NCBI GenBank assembly: GCA_037951105.1
Contig: JBAMJV010007692.1
Location: forward strand, 55,138 to 119,137
Length of the DNA: 64,000 nucleotides
Direction: 5' to 3'
Source of the DNA: Echinarachnius parma
Taxonomy: Eukaryota > Echinodermata > Echinoidea > Clypeasteroida > Echinarachniidae
Below are positions 21,201 to 33,545 of this stretch, piece by piece (position 1 is the stretch's first letter; each line of letters opens with the position of its first letter). The notes beneath the pieces were generated by a model, which did not search any database, was not told where the DNA came from, and worked only from the letters and a program-made list of their open reading frames with translations. The position numbers were made by a program, and so were the translations under genes.

Positions 21201-22966
21201 TATGATGTATATATACAAACATGGCTCACTGATCGGGTCAGGACTTTTTTTTATTGTGAGGTTTTACGTAAGGCAATAAAAGATAAACAAAATGAATCAT
21301 CATTGGCTTTACAACTTACTTAAAACTTGCACACACATATGGATGTGTGTGTATGTTTCAATGATTATGATGGAATGCGTATGAAGGGTTTATATGCAAG
21401 AGCAAATGGAATAAGTTACCATCATGATAATACCAACAATATTACATTGACAATTATATCTTCCTCATTACATTATAATAAAAGTATAATTGGAAAAAAT
21501 ATGATAACAAAATAACATACATGTTTTTGTTATTTTGTCACCGTTTTAATCCCTTAGACTGGTCCCGATTCCCGAAAATACTCAAGCAGGGGTCTATATA
21601 TTCAGTTGTACTTGCCCAAAAGCTGAATCACGTGGCCCCAAACAAAGACAGACATTACAAATTATGTTCCGTTTGGTTTCCCGTTAAGGCCAGTAGAATA
21701 AGGAATCAATTAAACTTGTTGTCCCGAAGCTAAATGTGTGCAGCCCTGTGCTAATTTTGAGCATTGTCTAGGACATTGACATTTATTAAGCAAGTCTGTC
21801 AACATATCACACTATTTTCCCCAAACACTTGCAAATATCATACACATATCGAAACTGATATTTCACCACCGAAATTAACAGTTTTGCAATTTCTTCTCCA
21901 ACAATGTTAACAAAGTACCTTTCAGATGTGATAAGTTTAAAACTACAATGAAATAAAAACACAGAAAATATGATTCCTGAGGTATTTATAAAGAGTGGAT
22001 GGATGGAAGCGTATTGTTAAGGTGACAAGTTGTCAAGGAAGTTTGCACATAACATGTAGGACAGATTGATGCTGAAAAATCAGCAAGAATATGTATACTG
22101 TTCGTACAAAACAATGTAACGTACATGTAAAAAGTAGTTGTATATTGTATATATTGCACAAAAGAAACTTACTGATGCTTACATCTTGTTTTAAAAAGTA
22201 CTATGTATATCTACACAACAACATGCATAATAATAATAGTGATAATGTTTTCATAGCACACTTTTACATTAACAAACTTCTCTTCTGTACATCTATTTCT
22301 GTTAACAACTCACATTCTAATACCAATTTAAGAATGAACAGTTACACACCATAGATCCATACCAAAAAGTTAACACTCCTACTGTTACATAAACTTGGGG
22401 GGCTCTTGCCCCCCCCCCTCCCCCCCCAAACAAAAAACAACAACAACACAAAAACACACAAAAAAAAACAGTGATTGAAAAAAGTGTATTCTTTAGACAA
22501 GATAACTCAGATTTTACTTCATGTCAAGTCAAATTTCCTTCCTAAGTACCTGCACCAGATTGCATCATTTCAAGTAAACCATTGCAAAAGCACCCTTACC
22601 GTGCACGGACGGACACCCACCTACCATAACACCCTCACATCACATTTCCCCCTCTCGGTCGCTTCGCTCCCTCGGGAATCAGTCTTGTCTACGTCTGGAA
22701 TACTTTGTTCATGTTGTTGTTTCATACATAATGTGGCTTTTGATGCACTGTTTGAAGTGATATGTCACTTTGCGAATATTATTTTGAGGGTGCATATTTT
22801 TTTCTTTATGAAACATAACCTCTTTTCCCGGTCAGTATAGAATCAAGTCCAAAAATGCACTAGCTCCCTACCGAGGGGGAACAACCCCCTCCCACACCCT
22901 CCCCCCGCTCAGTCGCTTCGCTCCCTCGCAATATCCGGCGGTGATGCGGATTTGGTTAAGCCCCAC
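18203..22966. repeat. Flank Y of unit 1, intergenic
   Basis: Diverged copy of flank X lacking its CACTG-ended element and 358-bp MITE, and extending about 1.4 kb further (21600-22966). It has doubled 185-bp repeats (19092, 19290), a G/C-run block at 22396-22428 and two CGCTTCGCTCCCTCG boxes (22650, 22910). No gene is recognised; the open frames of 60-120 codons do not resemble proteins. Confidence 0.65.
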
Positions 22967-25900
22967 AAACGTTTTTGCTCATTACGCCACTGGTGTAATG
23001 AGTTAGCGAATATCACTTTGCACAAACGCTCATTACACCCCTATTACGTTGACTTTGTACACAGTTAATTACAACTTTCCAGTGGATAAATACAAATCCA
23101 AGCTATTCAATCGTACTATCTTTTTAACGAAAGGGACATTCGAAAAAAAACCCTGCTCCGCATGCTTCTAAATTGGTAATAATCATGGGCGTCGATCACG
23201 GGGGGGGGGGGGGGGGGGATAAATCCCCCCCAATATTTCAGGTGGGGGGGATATATGGCCTGTATTATTATTCCCCCCCTCAATATTTGGGGTTAAAACA
23301 TACATAACAATTTATTTTTAGCATTGAAATAAAGGAGCATTGCCCCCTCTCATTCATAATGTAAAAGTTGTTACTATAGTACCACTTTTGATAGTGCTAA
23401 ACTGCCCAAATCCAAATCTTCCGGGGGTTGCGCCCCCTGGAACCCATAATTATTAAGATTATTTCACCCAGTCCCGGCCCTGTACTCATCGAATAGTTTT
23501 ATTCAGGACTTCTCTCTTGGCACACTTTCAGGCGATTCTGGCCCACTCTGTGCGTCGGCGCTTCGCTCACTAAAATTGAGCTAACTATTCAATAGTTAAT
23601 GATGAATAACAGTTATTGGGAAAGTTACAGAAAACATTTATAATTTATCAATATTGTTGAATAAGTATCTAAAAAGGTATTGTGTGGTAAAATCCGAACC
23701 TAACGATGCGTTTAATGCAGAAATATCGGAAGAAATCCAATACCCGCCCGTGAAATGTATAAATCCACCGCCCGTTTGCACCTGTCCGCGCCGCTAGCGC
23801 TGGACTGGAGATATCGACAAGCTGGGGACAAACGCACGCGGTCAATAATGCACGTAGCGTATGCGCGATTCCGCGTTGGCGATATCTATCCGCAGCAGAT
23901 AAATTTATAATTTTGCAAATATATCAATTAGTACGCGGTTTCTTGGCCAAATTTGTATAATCCCATATTAGTAAAACTATATTCTTTCACATGGTTGGTA
24001 ATAAGAGCGTATATTTCATTTTTAGGGGGTGGGGCGTTTCCCACTACTGTCATTCACCTTTAACTGTATAAATTATAGACAACATCTTTATTTCTGGATA
24101 TTACAAATCCCAAAGCTTCCGGGGGCTCCGCCCCCTGGACCCCCAATAAGCTTCCCAACATGGGTATCCCTTGACTTATTCTATTCAGGGTTCCATCGGG
24201 ATGATTGCAATCTATGTATCTATCAGGCTAAAGTTCGTCCATACTTGGACAAAGCCCCCTCATATCATAACATGATGCTTGTAATATGCACTTAATAATC
24301 TTCCAATTTCTAAACAGCTAAATCAAAAGCTAACTAACTAAAGAATAGTTAACTGTATATATTTACAGATAGACAACATCTTTATATCTGGATATTACAA
24401 ATCCCAAAGCTTCCGGGGGCTCCGCCCCTGGACCCCAAATAAGCTTCCCAATGTGGGTTTCCCTTGGCTGATGCTATTCAGGGGTCCATCAGAATGCTTG
24501 CAATCTATGTATCTATCAGGTTAAAGTTCATCTTGGACAAAGCCCACCTCATAACATGATGCTTGCAATGTGCACTTATTAATCTTCCAATTTCTAAACA
24601 GCTAAATTCAAAGCTTTTGGGGCCCCCTATCCCCCCCCCCCCCCCTCAGTCATAAAAACCCGGGCACGCTGCTGAATTGTCGCTTCGCTCCCTCGCCAGA
24701 CATGCCAGAGATGGTCAAAATGACGTATCATCCCCCCCAATGGCGAAAAGAAATCGACGCCCTTGGTAATAATACTCGACTGGATGCACCCCTCCCCTCT
24801 TGGCACCCTCTGATTATGTCAACCATGCATGGCTATATACATCAAACTAGATGCATATGGTTGCAAGAACAAGAGATAAGCCGTGCCCAGATTCGGGAAA
24901 ACTATGATTTATATGAGGTACATAGATCGAGTGGTCAAGTGTGACGTCAACAAAGACCTATTTTAGAATTTCCAAATTTGAACTTCATTTTCTGAAAGAG
25001 CATACAAAATAATGTCCAAATGTTGAAAATCAATCGATTTATGCTCATCCGAATGAATTTATTTAAATAGGAAATCACTGTTAATTTGACCAGTTCATAA
25101 CGTTACGAACCAGAGCAATTAAAATGAACAATGATTTCCTATTGAAATCTATTTATTCGGATGGTCATATGTCAGCTAATACGTCACATATTCGATGGAT
25201 TTTCAACCTTTGGGCATTATTTTGTATGTTTTTTTAAAATGAAGTTCAAATTGAGTTCTAAGAACAGATTTGTATGATGTCACAGCTTCGTTATATTCTA
25301 TTGCATTCATGAACGTAAAGGAGTACATTTTTCTCAGCCAGGAGGGTTTGAGGTCTTTGCCCGAATAATTATCCTTCCCATTCTCACCTGGCAAGGACAA
25401 AGTAGAGAAACAAAAGTTCTTCGCCTCTTTCATGGCCAAAAATGTAGTTTTTAATGTTTAAGTTAAAAAATGAGATGTTGTTTCCCGAAATATGGGACGG
25501 TTTTGCCAGAAAATGACGTCGTAATTCACCACACAAGTACAAGACCGTCAATGTTCTTTCTTGCCGGTTTTCTCATTCGTATAATATAATTGCATTTGTG
25601 TTTATCTTTCGTTATGTTGTTCAGGCGCGCCGGAAGCAGTTTTGGATTGGGGGGGGGGGGGGGGCAAAACTCTAAGGGGGCTCACGATTTATGTGTTTAG
25701 GGGCTCATGCTCAACCACACTCACAGGGTTGCCAGAGGTAAGAGTGAGATATTGCGAGGATAAAGCGACCAAGCCCGAGGGAGCGACGTGACTGAGCGGG
25801 GGGGGGGGGGGGTGTCCCCCCGCCCCCCCCCCCCCCCCCCCCCCCCCCCACGGTAGCAGTAGGGAGCTTTTGCATTTTGGGACTTGAAATTGTGCAATCT

Positions 25901-28053
25901 GGTGGATAAAAACATAAACTATATGCCACATTATGTATGATAGCTTACAGCCAAAAATGAGTCCCGAGGGAGCGAAGCGACCGAGGGCTGGGGCAGAGCC
26001 AGTGGGGGAGGGTTTGGGAGGGGCTATACCCCTCCCACGTGGAAGATTTTGCATTTATATATACCTAGTACTTGAATTGGTGCAATCTGGTGCAAACAAA
26101 CATAAACCATATGCCACATTATGTATGATCCAACAACATAGCTTACAGCCAAACATTAACCCCGAGGGAGCGAAGCGACCGAGGGCTGGGGCAGAGCCAG
26201 AGGGGGAGGGTTTGGGAGGGGGTATCCCCCTCCCACGGGAAAGATTTTGCATTTATATACTTGAATTGGTGCAATCTGGTGCATACAACCATAAACCATA
26301 TGCCACATTATGTATATGATCCAACAACATAGCTTACAGCCAAAAATGAGCCCCGCGGGAGCGAAGCGACCGAGGGCCGGGGCAGCGCCAGAGGGGGAGG
26401 GTTTGGGAGGGGGTATCCCCCTCCCACCGGGAAGATTTTGCATTTATATACTTGAATTGGTGCAATCTGCTACATACAACCATAAACCATATGCCACATT
26501 ATGTATATGATCCAACAACATAGCTTACAGCCAAAAATGAGCCCCGCGGGAGCGAAGCGACCGAGGGCCGGGGCAGCGCCAGAGGGGGAGGGTTTGGGAG
26601 GGGGTATCCCCCTCCCACGGGGAAGATTTTGCATTTATATACTTGAAATGGTGTAATTTGGTGCACGTCACACAAATAGTCAGAGCAATGGCAGCCTACA
26701 CAGAACTACGTGGACCAGTACAGAAAACCCCACCCCAGACGGTACCATACGCAAGTTACACAACAAATTTAAATAATTTGTTTGCGCGCGAAGCGCGCAT
26801 CAAAAACTAAAACAAAAAGTATGAATTAGTTTTTAAACGTTAGAATAACAAGTATTTTCTTTTTTTCTTTCCCACTCTTCTTTCTTTTCTTTTTCTTTCT
26901 CTTTCTTTCTTTCTTTTTTTTTTTTTTTTTTTTTTTTTGGGGGGGCTTATTGGAGGGGCAAAAACTTGTTCTGCCCCCCCCCCACTTTTTGGATTGGGGG
27001 GGGGGGGGAGGGGCGGCCGCCCCCCTGCCCCCCCCCCCCCCCCCACTTCCGGCGCAAATGATGTTGTTTGTATGTTCTTTACTTATCTGTAAATATCCAT
27101 GTTATAATTATGTATGTGTTTTATATGACGACTGGAATGAATAAATACAAAATAAAATTTTGCCCGAATGTAACATGACTTTGCCCGAATATGACATGAG
27201 TTCGCCCGAATATGACATGACGGTTTTTCCCGAATCTGAGGTGTTTTTTGCCCGAACATGGTAGTTTTCAAAACTCCAGCAGGAGGGCTGCAGCCACCAG
27301 CCCCCCGCCTCCTACGCCTTCGGTGCATTGGAATCAATAGTCATGAACATAATAGACACTTACTTTTTTCACGTATTCATTACATTACTTACATACAATA
27401 TCCAGACAACATTGTTTATTAACCATCCGGTTCAAAGTACATACTATGCATTATTAAAGTGATCCACTATACTTTGTCAAATTCAACCAAAATCATTTGG
27501 ACGGGCATTTAGAGCTTTCACTCTTCCCTTGTACCAACGTTGTTTGGCTTATGGCAACAAAACAGTACAGTAATTTTTAGATTGTCTCCCTGATTATGGA
27601 GATATTTATGATATGAATTTAATCCTATATAATTATATGACTCGCAAAAAGCTCGGAAAAATTTGTTCGATCATATCTCCTTTCATAATGCCGAAAATAT
27701 ACATTGACATACATAGAAACATTGTATGTCATTTAATGATATGAATATTGAACGCTTTTGTTGTTGTTGTGCACGCGGGCTGGAAAGATTCAGTGGCATG
27801 ACTGATTGGATTAGGGGAGGGGGTGGGGCACCCGAATTATTTTGAGGCACATCTTATATTTATTTATTTGTACGAAGATTTCCCCCTTTAAGTTTGTTAT
27901 TATGTTTCCAAATATATTTTTTTTTTTTGGGGGGGGGGGGGGCACGTGCCTCCCGTTGATACCCCACTGGAAGGATATGCGTAAAACACCGAGCACTGCC
28001 AAGTTCAGGCATGGATTAGTATAGTTGTCGTTTTACCAAAGCGCGTAGTGAAA
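22967..28053. repeat. Block L of unit 2
   Basis: Counterpart of 2301-6468. Relative to unit 1 it has an additional about 460-bp segment (23600-24060) and a second copy of the GACAACATCTTTAT...GGGGGCTCCGCCCC repeat (24065 and 24352). It also has an additional 130 bp within 25277-25405. It holds four monomers of the ~190-bp array (25900-26650), the polypyrimidine tract (26855-26946) and the TTCGGGCAAA repeat (27161-27330). No gene. Confidence 0.75.
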
Positions 28054-29902
28054 ATGGCGTCGTCTTCTACTTCTAGCTCTACTGGGACTGATAGCACCTC
28101 ATCGGATTGCAACGGATACATTCGTTGGTTTGTTTGAAGATCCCACACGGTACAGCCAAGCTTATCGGACAGTCCTCCGATACGCAGATTATTACGAAGT
28201 GGTTGACAACTGGTATAGCAACATATTCCCGAGGGATATTGTTGACAAATTGGCGCCCAAGGACCAGCCCATACGCATCTAGGCGTTGGCAGCGGAGCAG
28301 GTATATAATATAGTACAAAACAACTGTCTGTATAAATATTATGGGGCATTCTTTGGTCAATATTTCGTTTGCGTTTCGTATCGTTCTGTTTATGAAATAT
28401 CCACTGAAATACAACAAAAGAGCATATAATACAGTTATTGGCTATACTTTGCTAGAATGCTCCCAAGAGAGCGAAAATGCATGTCATATTATATACATTG
28501 TAATATATTCATCGATCGAGTGAGTGTTTAGTTAGGATTTGTATTGTTATCAGGCCTTTTATTATTATCATTATCTATCCGGCGCTCTTTAAAATATTAA
28601 ATGTAATATCCTTATACGGCTGTTAAAACATTATGGGGGAGGACGACCGTCGACAATTTATGATCAAAGACACTTGGAGATAATAATTGAAGATGATGGT
28701 AACTCAGCCTCCTTATTTTCTAATAACATTATATCATGTAGGTGAGATAGACCTGAAGATAGCGTTGAGCATCCAGGCTCGATGGAACAAGGTTCACAAC
28801 ACCGTCGTTGACCCATCACAAGATCAGAACGACCTGTACCGCCAGCTCCTGGAGACGACGACGGATGAAGGCGTGCAGAACATCATTTACGACTTCAGGC
28901 AGCAGACGATCGAAGAGTACCGCCAGGAAAAGGCGAACAGAGGAAGAAAGTTTGATTTCATCTCCATCGTTCACTGCTTGTACCACGTACGAGATTATGA
29001 CGACACAGTTGGATACCTGTACGAATGTCTGGAGGAAGGAGGGATCCTTCTCTGTGTGTCTTGCACAGGTTAGTATTAAATGATTATCCTTTCCCTATAA
29101 CTTTCAAATTATAATAGAAAAAGTAGACTAATTTTACTTTGTCCCTGTGGCGATTCCGTTCGTATATACTAACACTTTCCGTTTACTAGAACAATAATCA
29201 TTCATTCTTGCTCACTAATCACTTAGTAATCAGTCAAACATGTCTTAGATTTAGTGTCAACCTGTTTATGGCAGCAAACCTGCCTAAAGTGGCCACCAAA
29301 AGTGGTCCTTTTATAAAACAAAAATAGGTGATTAGTATGCACATGTTCGTTTGTCATCATTTTGGGTATTTCCCCTGACAATATCAACCCCAAACCGCCA
29401 TGCAGCTACGCCGTACGATACCAATCACCATTTAAATATAGCTACTGCTACATCATAGGAATCGCGAGGAATTTCATAATTAAAATGTGGTTAGAAATAA
29501 GACTTTTCGTTTATCTGTTAATATTCTTTATAATCCAAATCAGAATCCGCCAGTTACACAGTCATCCAGAAGACGTTCCCTCAGACGTGTACTCCAGTGA
29601 ATAAACCCATCACTTCCAGCGACATCTGCCAGTCCCTTGAGAGGCGAGGAATCACATACCAGACGTCCCCTCAGGACGTGAAGTTCGACCTGACCAAACA
29701 CCTGGACAACAGTGCCCCTTCGGAGGAAACTGATCTCGTCATAGATTTCTTTTCCATGCTCATCGACGTGAAGAACCAGGCGCCGAAGTTTTACCGCGAG
29801 TTCGTCAACTTCTTGACGTCCGATCCGAGAGGCGTGAAGCGCACCGATGACGGCAAGCTGATTTTAGATGGTAGTGCTGAGGCAGTGTTTGTCCAGAAAT
29901 AG
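28054..29902 (+). pseudogene. HNMT-like methyltransferase copy B, frame broken in exon 1
   Basis: Exons as in copy A: 28054-28300, 28742-29068 and 29544-29902, with GT-AG sites kept. Exon 1 has one additional T (TCATCGGATTGCAACGG) and, about 160 bases later, one missing T (CGCATCTAGG). The shifted frame between them reaches a TGA soon after the first change. Exons 2 and 3 are fully open, with only a few substitutions (for example K120E and E146K). Either the copy recently died, or the two single-base changes are assembly errors in a functional gene; the intact exons 2 and 3 keep both readings open. Confidence 0.75.
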
Positions 29903-29934
29903 ATCTTGCTAGTATACATAGTCAAACTTGTGCA

Positions 29935-30048
29935 GGGGCGTATATAACGGGGGGGGGGGGGGGGGGGGGGGTCACTAGCTCACAAGGTGGGGGGGGGGGG
30001 GGGGTGGCATGTACAATCACCCCCCCCCCCCCCAGGTTTTTAGGGAAG
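29935..30048 (+). mobile_element. hAT-type terminal fragment at a deletion junction
   Basis: Starts CAGGGGCGTATATAACGGGG and runs through GCTCACAAGGTGGGG to CAGGTTTTTAGGGAAGGA. The same sequence, in reverse orientation, forms the right end of the hAT element at 33600-33702. On its left is the 3' flank of the HNMT-like gene (unit 1 position about 8419); on its right is flank Y (about 19092). It therefore sits exactly where about 10.7 kb is missing. Confidence 0.75.
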
Positions 30049-31199
30049 GACATTTATCATTATAGTCTAATACAAAAGCCACGTATGTGAAGCTGCGAAA
30101 AAGAACCTAATTAATTAACAATTATGTCTACTCTTTGTTGAGAGTCAATAGGGGTCCTAAATGTTCGATCCTAGCAGAATCTTATGTTTAATGTCTGTTT
30201 AATTATCACTTATAACATAGCTACTAATATGTAAATATTTATCATAGTCTAATGTAAATAAGCCACGTATGTGAAGCTGCTAAAGCGAACCTAATGAACA
30301 ATTATGTATTTTCTTTTTAGAGAGAGTTAAAGGGAGCGTTGAGTATTGGTATTTTCCGAAGTGCCCCCCCAAAATTAATTGTAACTGATTTGATTGATTT
30401 CAATTCCATATGAAAGATCATAAAAAACATGGGAAATAATAATAATTCCCATTCAAATGCTCTCATTGTTCAAAATATTATATAAAAGTGATTGTTTGTG
30501 CACGCTAATTGTGCTTAAAACTATATATATGCAGTGGCGTAGACAGGTTCTTACACCTGGGGGGGATGTTTTGCCGTTCACCGGACCAATACCAATTTGT
30601 GCGCGCCCGAGACCGCCTGCCAAATTTGTTCAAGAACAAGGAAATTGCTTGAAAGTCCTCTTAGTGGGGGGGGGGGGGGAATTAGATGTTGGCCGGAAGC
30701 AGTTTTGGATTGGTGGTGCAAAACCTATGGGGGCTCACGATTTGTGTGTGTAGGAGCTCATGCCCCCTGGGGGGGGGGGGGGGGTACTCACGTATATTGG
30801 GTATACGGGGATGTGCCGCTGGGAAGGGTGACTTTTTCAAGAAAGATCCTTAGACATGGGTCCCCTTTTCATCAAAAAAATCCTTAGACATGGGTCCCTG
30901 TTTTCATATTTCCCCTTTTTTATACAGGATTTTGGGATTTGCGGATGTGAAATTGCAAAATTTGTCAAGCTCGCTACGCTCGCTAACTTAAAACCACAAA
31001 ATTTGTGGGAAATACACCCAAAACATGCGCCGCAGGCGAAAAAAAATCCTTAGTCATGGGTCCATTTTTCGCAAAAGGACCCTTAGATGTGGGTATGGGT
31101 TTGGAGGTCTCAGCCGCACACCCCGTCCGACTATAATCTGAGTACCCCCCCCCCCCCCCCCTCACACATTCACAGTGCTGCCAACTTTGAGCCAGATGT

Positions 31200-31700
31200 G
31201 AAAGCGAGACATTGCAAGAGCTGCGAAGCGACCAAGCCCGAGGGAGTGAAGTGACTGAGCGGGGGGAGGGGGTGTCCCCATCCCACGGTAGGGAGCTTTT
31301 GCATTTTTGGACTTGACATTGTGCAATCTGGTGCTTACCTAGATAGGAAATTCGGGCTTAACATTGACTGTATCTGGGAAAGCGTGTTATGATTTGATCG
31401 ACCAGAAATGTTAAATATATTTTCAAGAAGAAAACAAATAATTGACGCACTGATACATATGCTCCCCAACACAGGGAGCGAAGTGACTGAGCGGGGGGGG
31501 GGGGGGGGGGGGGAGGGGTATCCCCCTCCCACGGTAGGGAGCTTTTGCATTTTTGGACTTGAAATTGTGCAATCTGGTGCTTACCTAGATATGAATTATT
31601 CGGGCTTAACATTGACTGTATCTGGGAAAGCGTGTTATGATTTGATCGACCAGAAATTTTAAATATATTTTCACGAAGAAAACAAATAATTGACACACTA
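31200..31700 (+). repeat. Two tandem 249-bp units
   Basis: The segment with CTTACCTAGATA...TTGATCGACCAGAAAT occurs at 31399 and again at 31648, in each case preceded by a G-rich GACTGAGCGGGG block and GGGAGCTTTTGCATTTTTGG. It is related to the ~190-bp monomers of block L by its GTGCAATCTGGTGC linker. Confidence 0.7.
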
Positions 31701-31742
31701 ATAAATATGCACCCCAATACACACACAAATATTGTATTTATA

Positions 31743-33164
31743 TTTAGCGTCATACACAGTTCCAACATCACCATATGCCACATAAACACATATGTGATTA
31801 CAAATTAAGTATACATTTATCATATTACTGATTGCGATCATGATAGTGATATAATATATTACTTGACGGAAAAGATAAATATATCTATAAAAGTGTTTGC
31901 CACTATTGTTAAGTATGATTCTTTCATCGATACAATCATGAATTATATAATACATGTTTATGCTTTGTATAGTAAGGGTGCATGAAAATGATTATTATTG
32001 TAGATTAAATTGTTTGCCTATATTTTATTAGGCATTTGGCGGTTGCAGTACCGATTTGATGAAAACGTAGTACAGTGTTCCCACTTATACTCATATACCA
32101 GCCCTTTATCATGTTTATTAGATTAGTAATAAGATTCAAATTAGATATGAAGATATTTGCCTATACATTGTAAGACTTGATATACATAAGTGTCGTATGG
32201 ATTTAATGACAATATACCAGTTAGAAAAACAACATGGGTTTTTTTTATAATTCCTTAATCATATTATTGTAATTTAGAATAAGTTGTATACCTTTATTTT
32301 CTTGGGCCTGATACAGTAGTATAGATTAACTAAGTATACTGATCTTGTTTAAACAACAATACCTAGACATTCGTTAAAAAATATTATTCAGTTATTGTAG
32401 ATACCTTAATCAAATTATTTTTAGATGAAGTGTATGCCTACATTTTCTATAAATATATATTTGCTATAATTCCTATGTTTTCAAGTTGTTCCTGGTAATG
32501 TTTCTAATTTTGCTGTCACAAACCAAAAATGGTTTTGGTATTTCTTCTCGGGTTTGAGATGAAATATTCTAGATGCTAATACAATTTGTATTTACAATAT
32601 ATAAATAGCGTTGTTTATCATAGTGGACATTTTATGAGTTCCATGTTGATTAAATTAATGAGTAGTTTAATCATGTACTTAGCCAAAGATATGATTATCA
32701 TGAGATACTCATACCCATGTTTACATGGTTTAGAAGGTTAGTTTCATTTCTAATAACAATAATACATCATAGAGTTGTATTATTATATTGAATCGCATAG
32801 CGGACTCCATAATCTGCAATACCATTACGCTGATTTAGTAACGAAAATTTAATTCAAAGGTACGGTTACGTTTGATTGGAGCGCAACTAAAGATATATTC
32901 TCATCATAGAAATGTGTTATTTGCCTTTTTAGAGTTGGATGCTCTTGACAAAGAATACTTGTGTAGTAAAGAAATACTCCCCAATTTTGTCACGGTACAT
33001 GGTTATCATGAATTGGTACTAACCTCAATTGAAAACTGACACAATAGTTGTATTCTTACGGAGTAATAAAAGCCTGAATTATGTATTCAAATCGAAAATA
33101 ATAATCTGAACTCTCGACTGAAATCGTTTAGCGTCATACACAGTTCCAACATCACCATATGCCA
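31743..33164. repeat. AT-rich 1.35-kb block between 38-bp direct repeats
   Basis: A 38-bp sequence starting TTTAGCGTCATACACAGTTC occurs at 31743-31780 and 33127-33164. Between them lies strongly AT-rich DNA without open frames, G runs or similarity to anything else in the window. It looks like an insertion into one copy of a repeat that was duplicated at the insertion point. Confidence 0.6.
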
Positions 33165-33545
33165 TATTACGTATGATCCAACAACATAGCATATTGCCTA
33201 TAATGAGTCCCGAAGGGGGGAAGCTACCGAGGGCTGGGGCAGAGCCAAATAGGGAGGGTTTGGGAAGGGGTATCCCCCTCCCACGGAGAAGATTTTGCAT
33301 TTATATATGTACTTAAATTACGCAATTTGGTGCATGTCACACAGGCAGCCAGAGCAATGCCAGCCTACACTGGAACTACGTGGCCCGGTATACAGAATAA
33401 AATACTCACCCCATACCATACACAAGTTACACAACAAACTGAGATAGTCTGTTCGCGCGCGAAGCGCGCAGCGAAAATTGAAAGTGGATGATTGTATACA
33501 TTACTTTTTGAACGTTAGAATTAACAAGTCTTAGCTCATACAACT
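33140..33545 (+). repeat. Diverged single monomer of the ~190-bp repeat with block L tail
   Basis: Contains ACATAGC, GAGGGCTGGGGCAGAGCC and GGGTATCCCCCTCCCACG, followed by the CAGCCTACAC...GAACTACGTGG and CGCGCGCGAAGCGCGC sequence that follows the array in block L. It is more diverged than the monomers in the arrays. Confidence 0.7.

Larger units (their letters stand above)
2301..22966 (+). repeat. Segmental duplication unit 1 (complete form)
   Basis: Unit order: block L (2301-6430), HNMT-like gene A, flank X (8390-13560), TRIM block (13560-17840), dead HNMT-like fragment, flank Y (18203-22966). From the HNMT-like gene onward it matches unit 3 at a nearly constant offset of about 38.49 kb with very few differences. 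Flanks X and Y are themselves diverged copies of one another, sharing the sequence that follows the HNMT-like stop codon. Confidence 0.9.
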
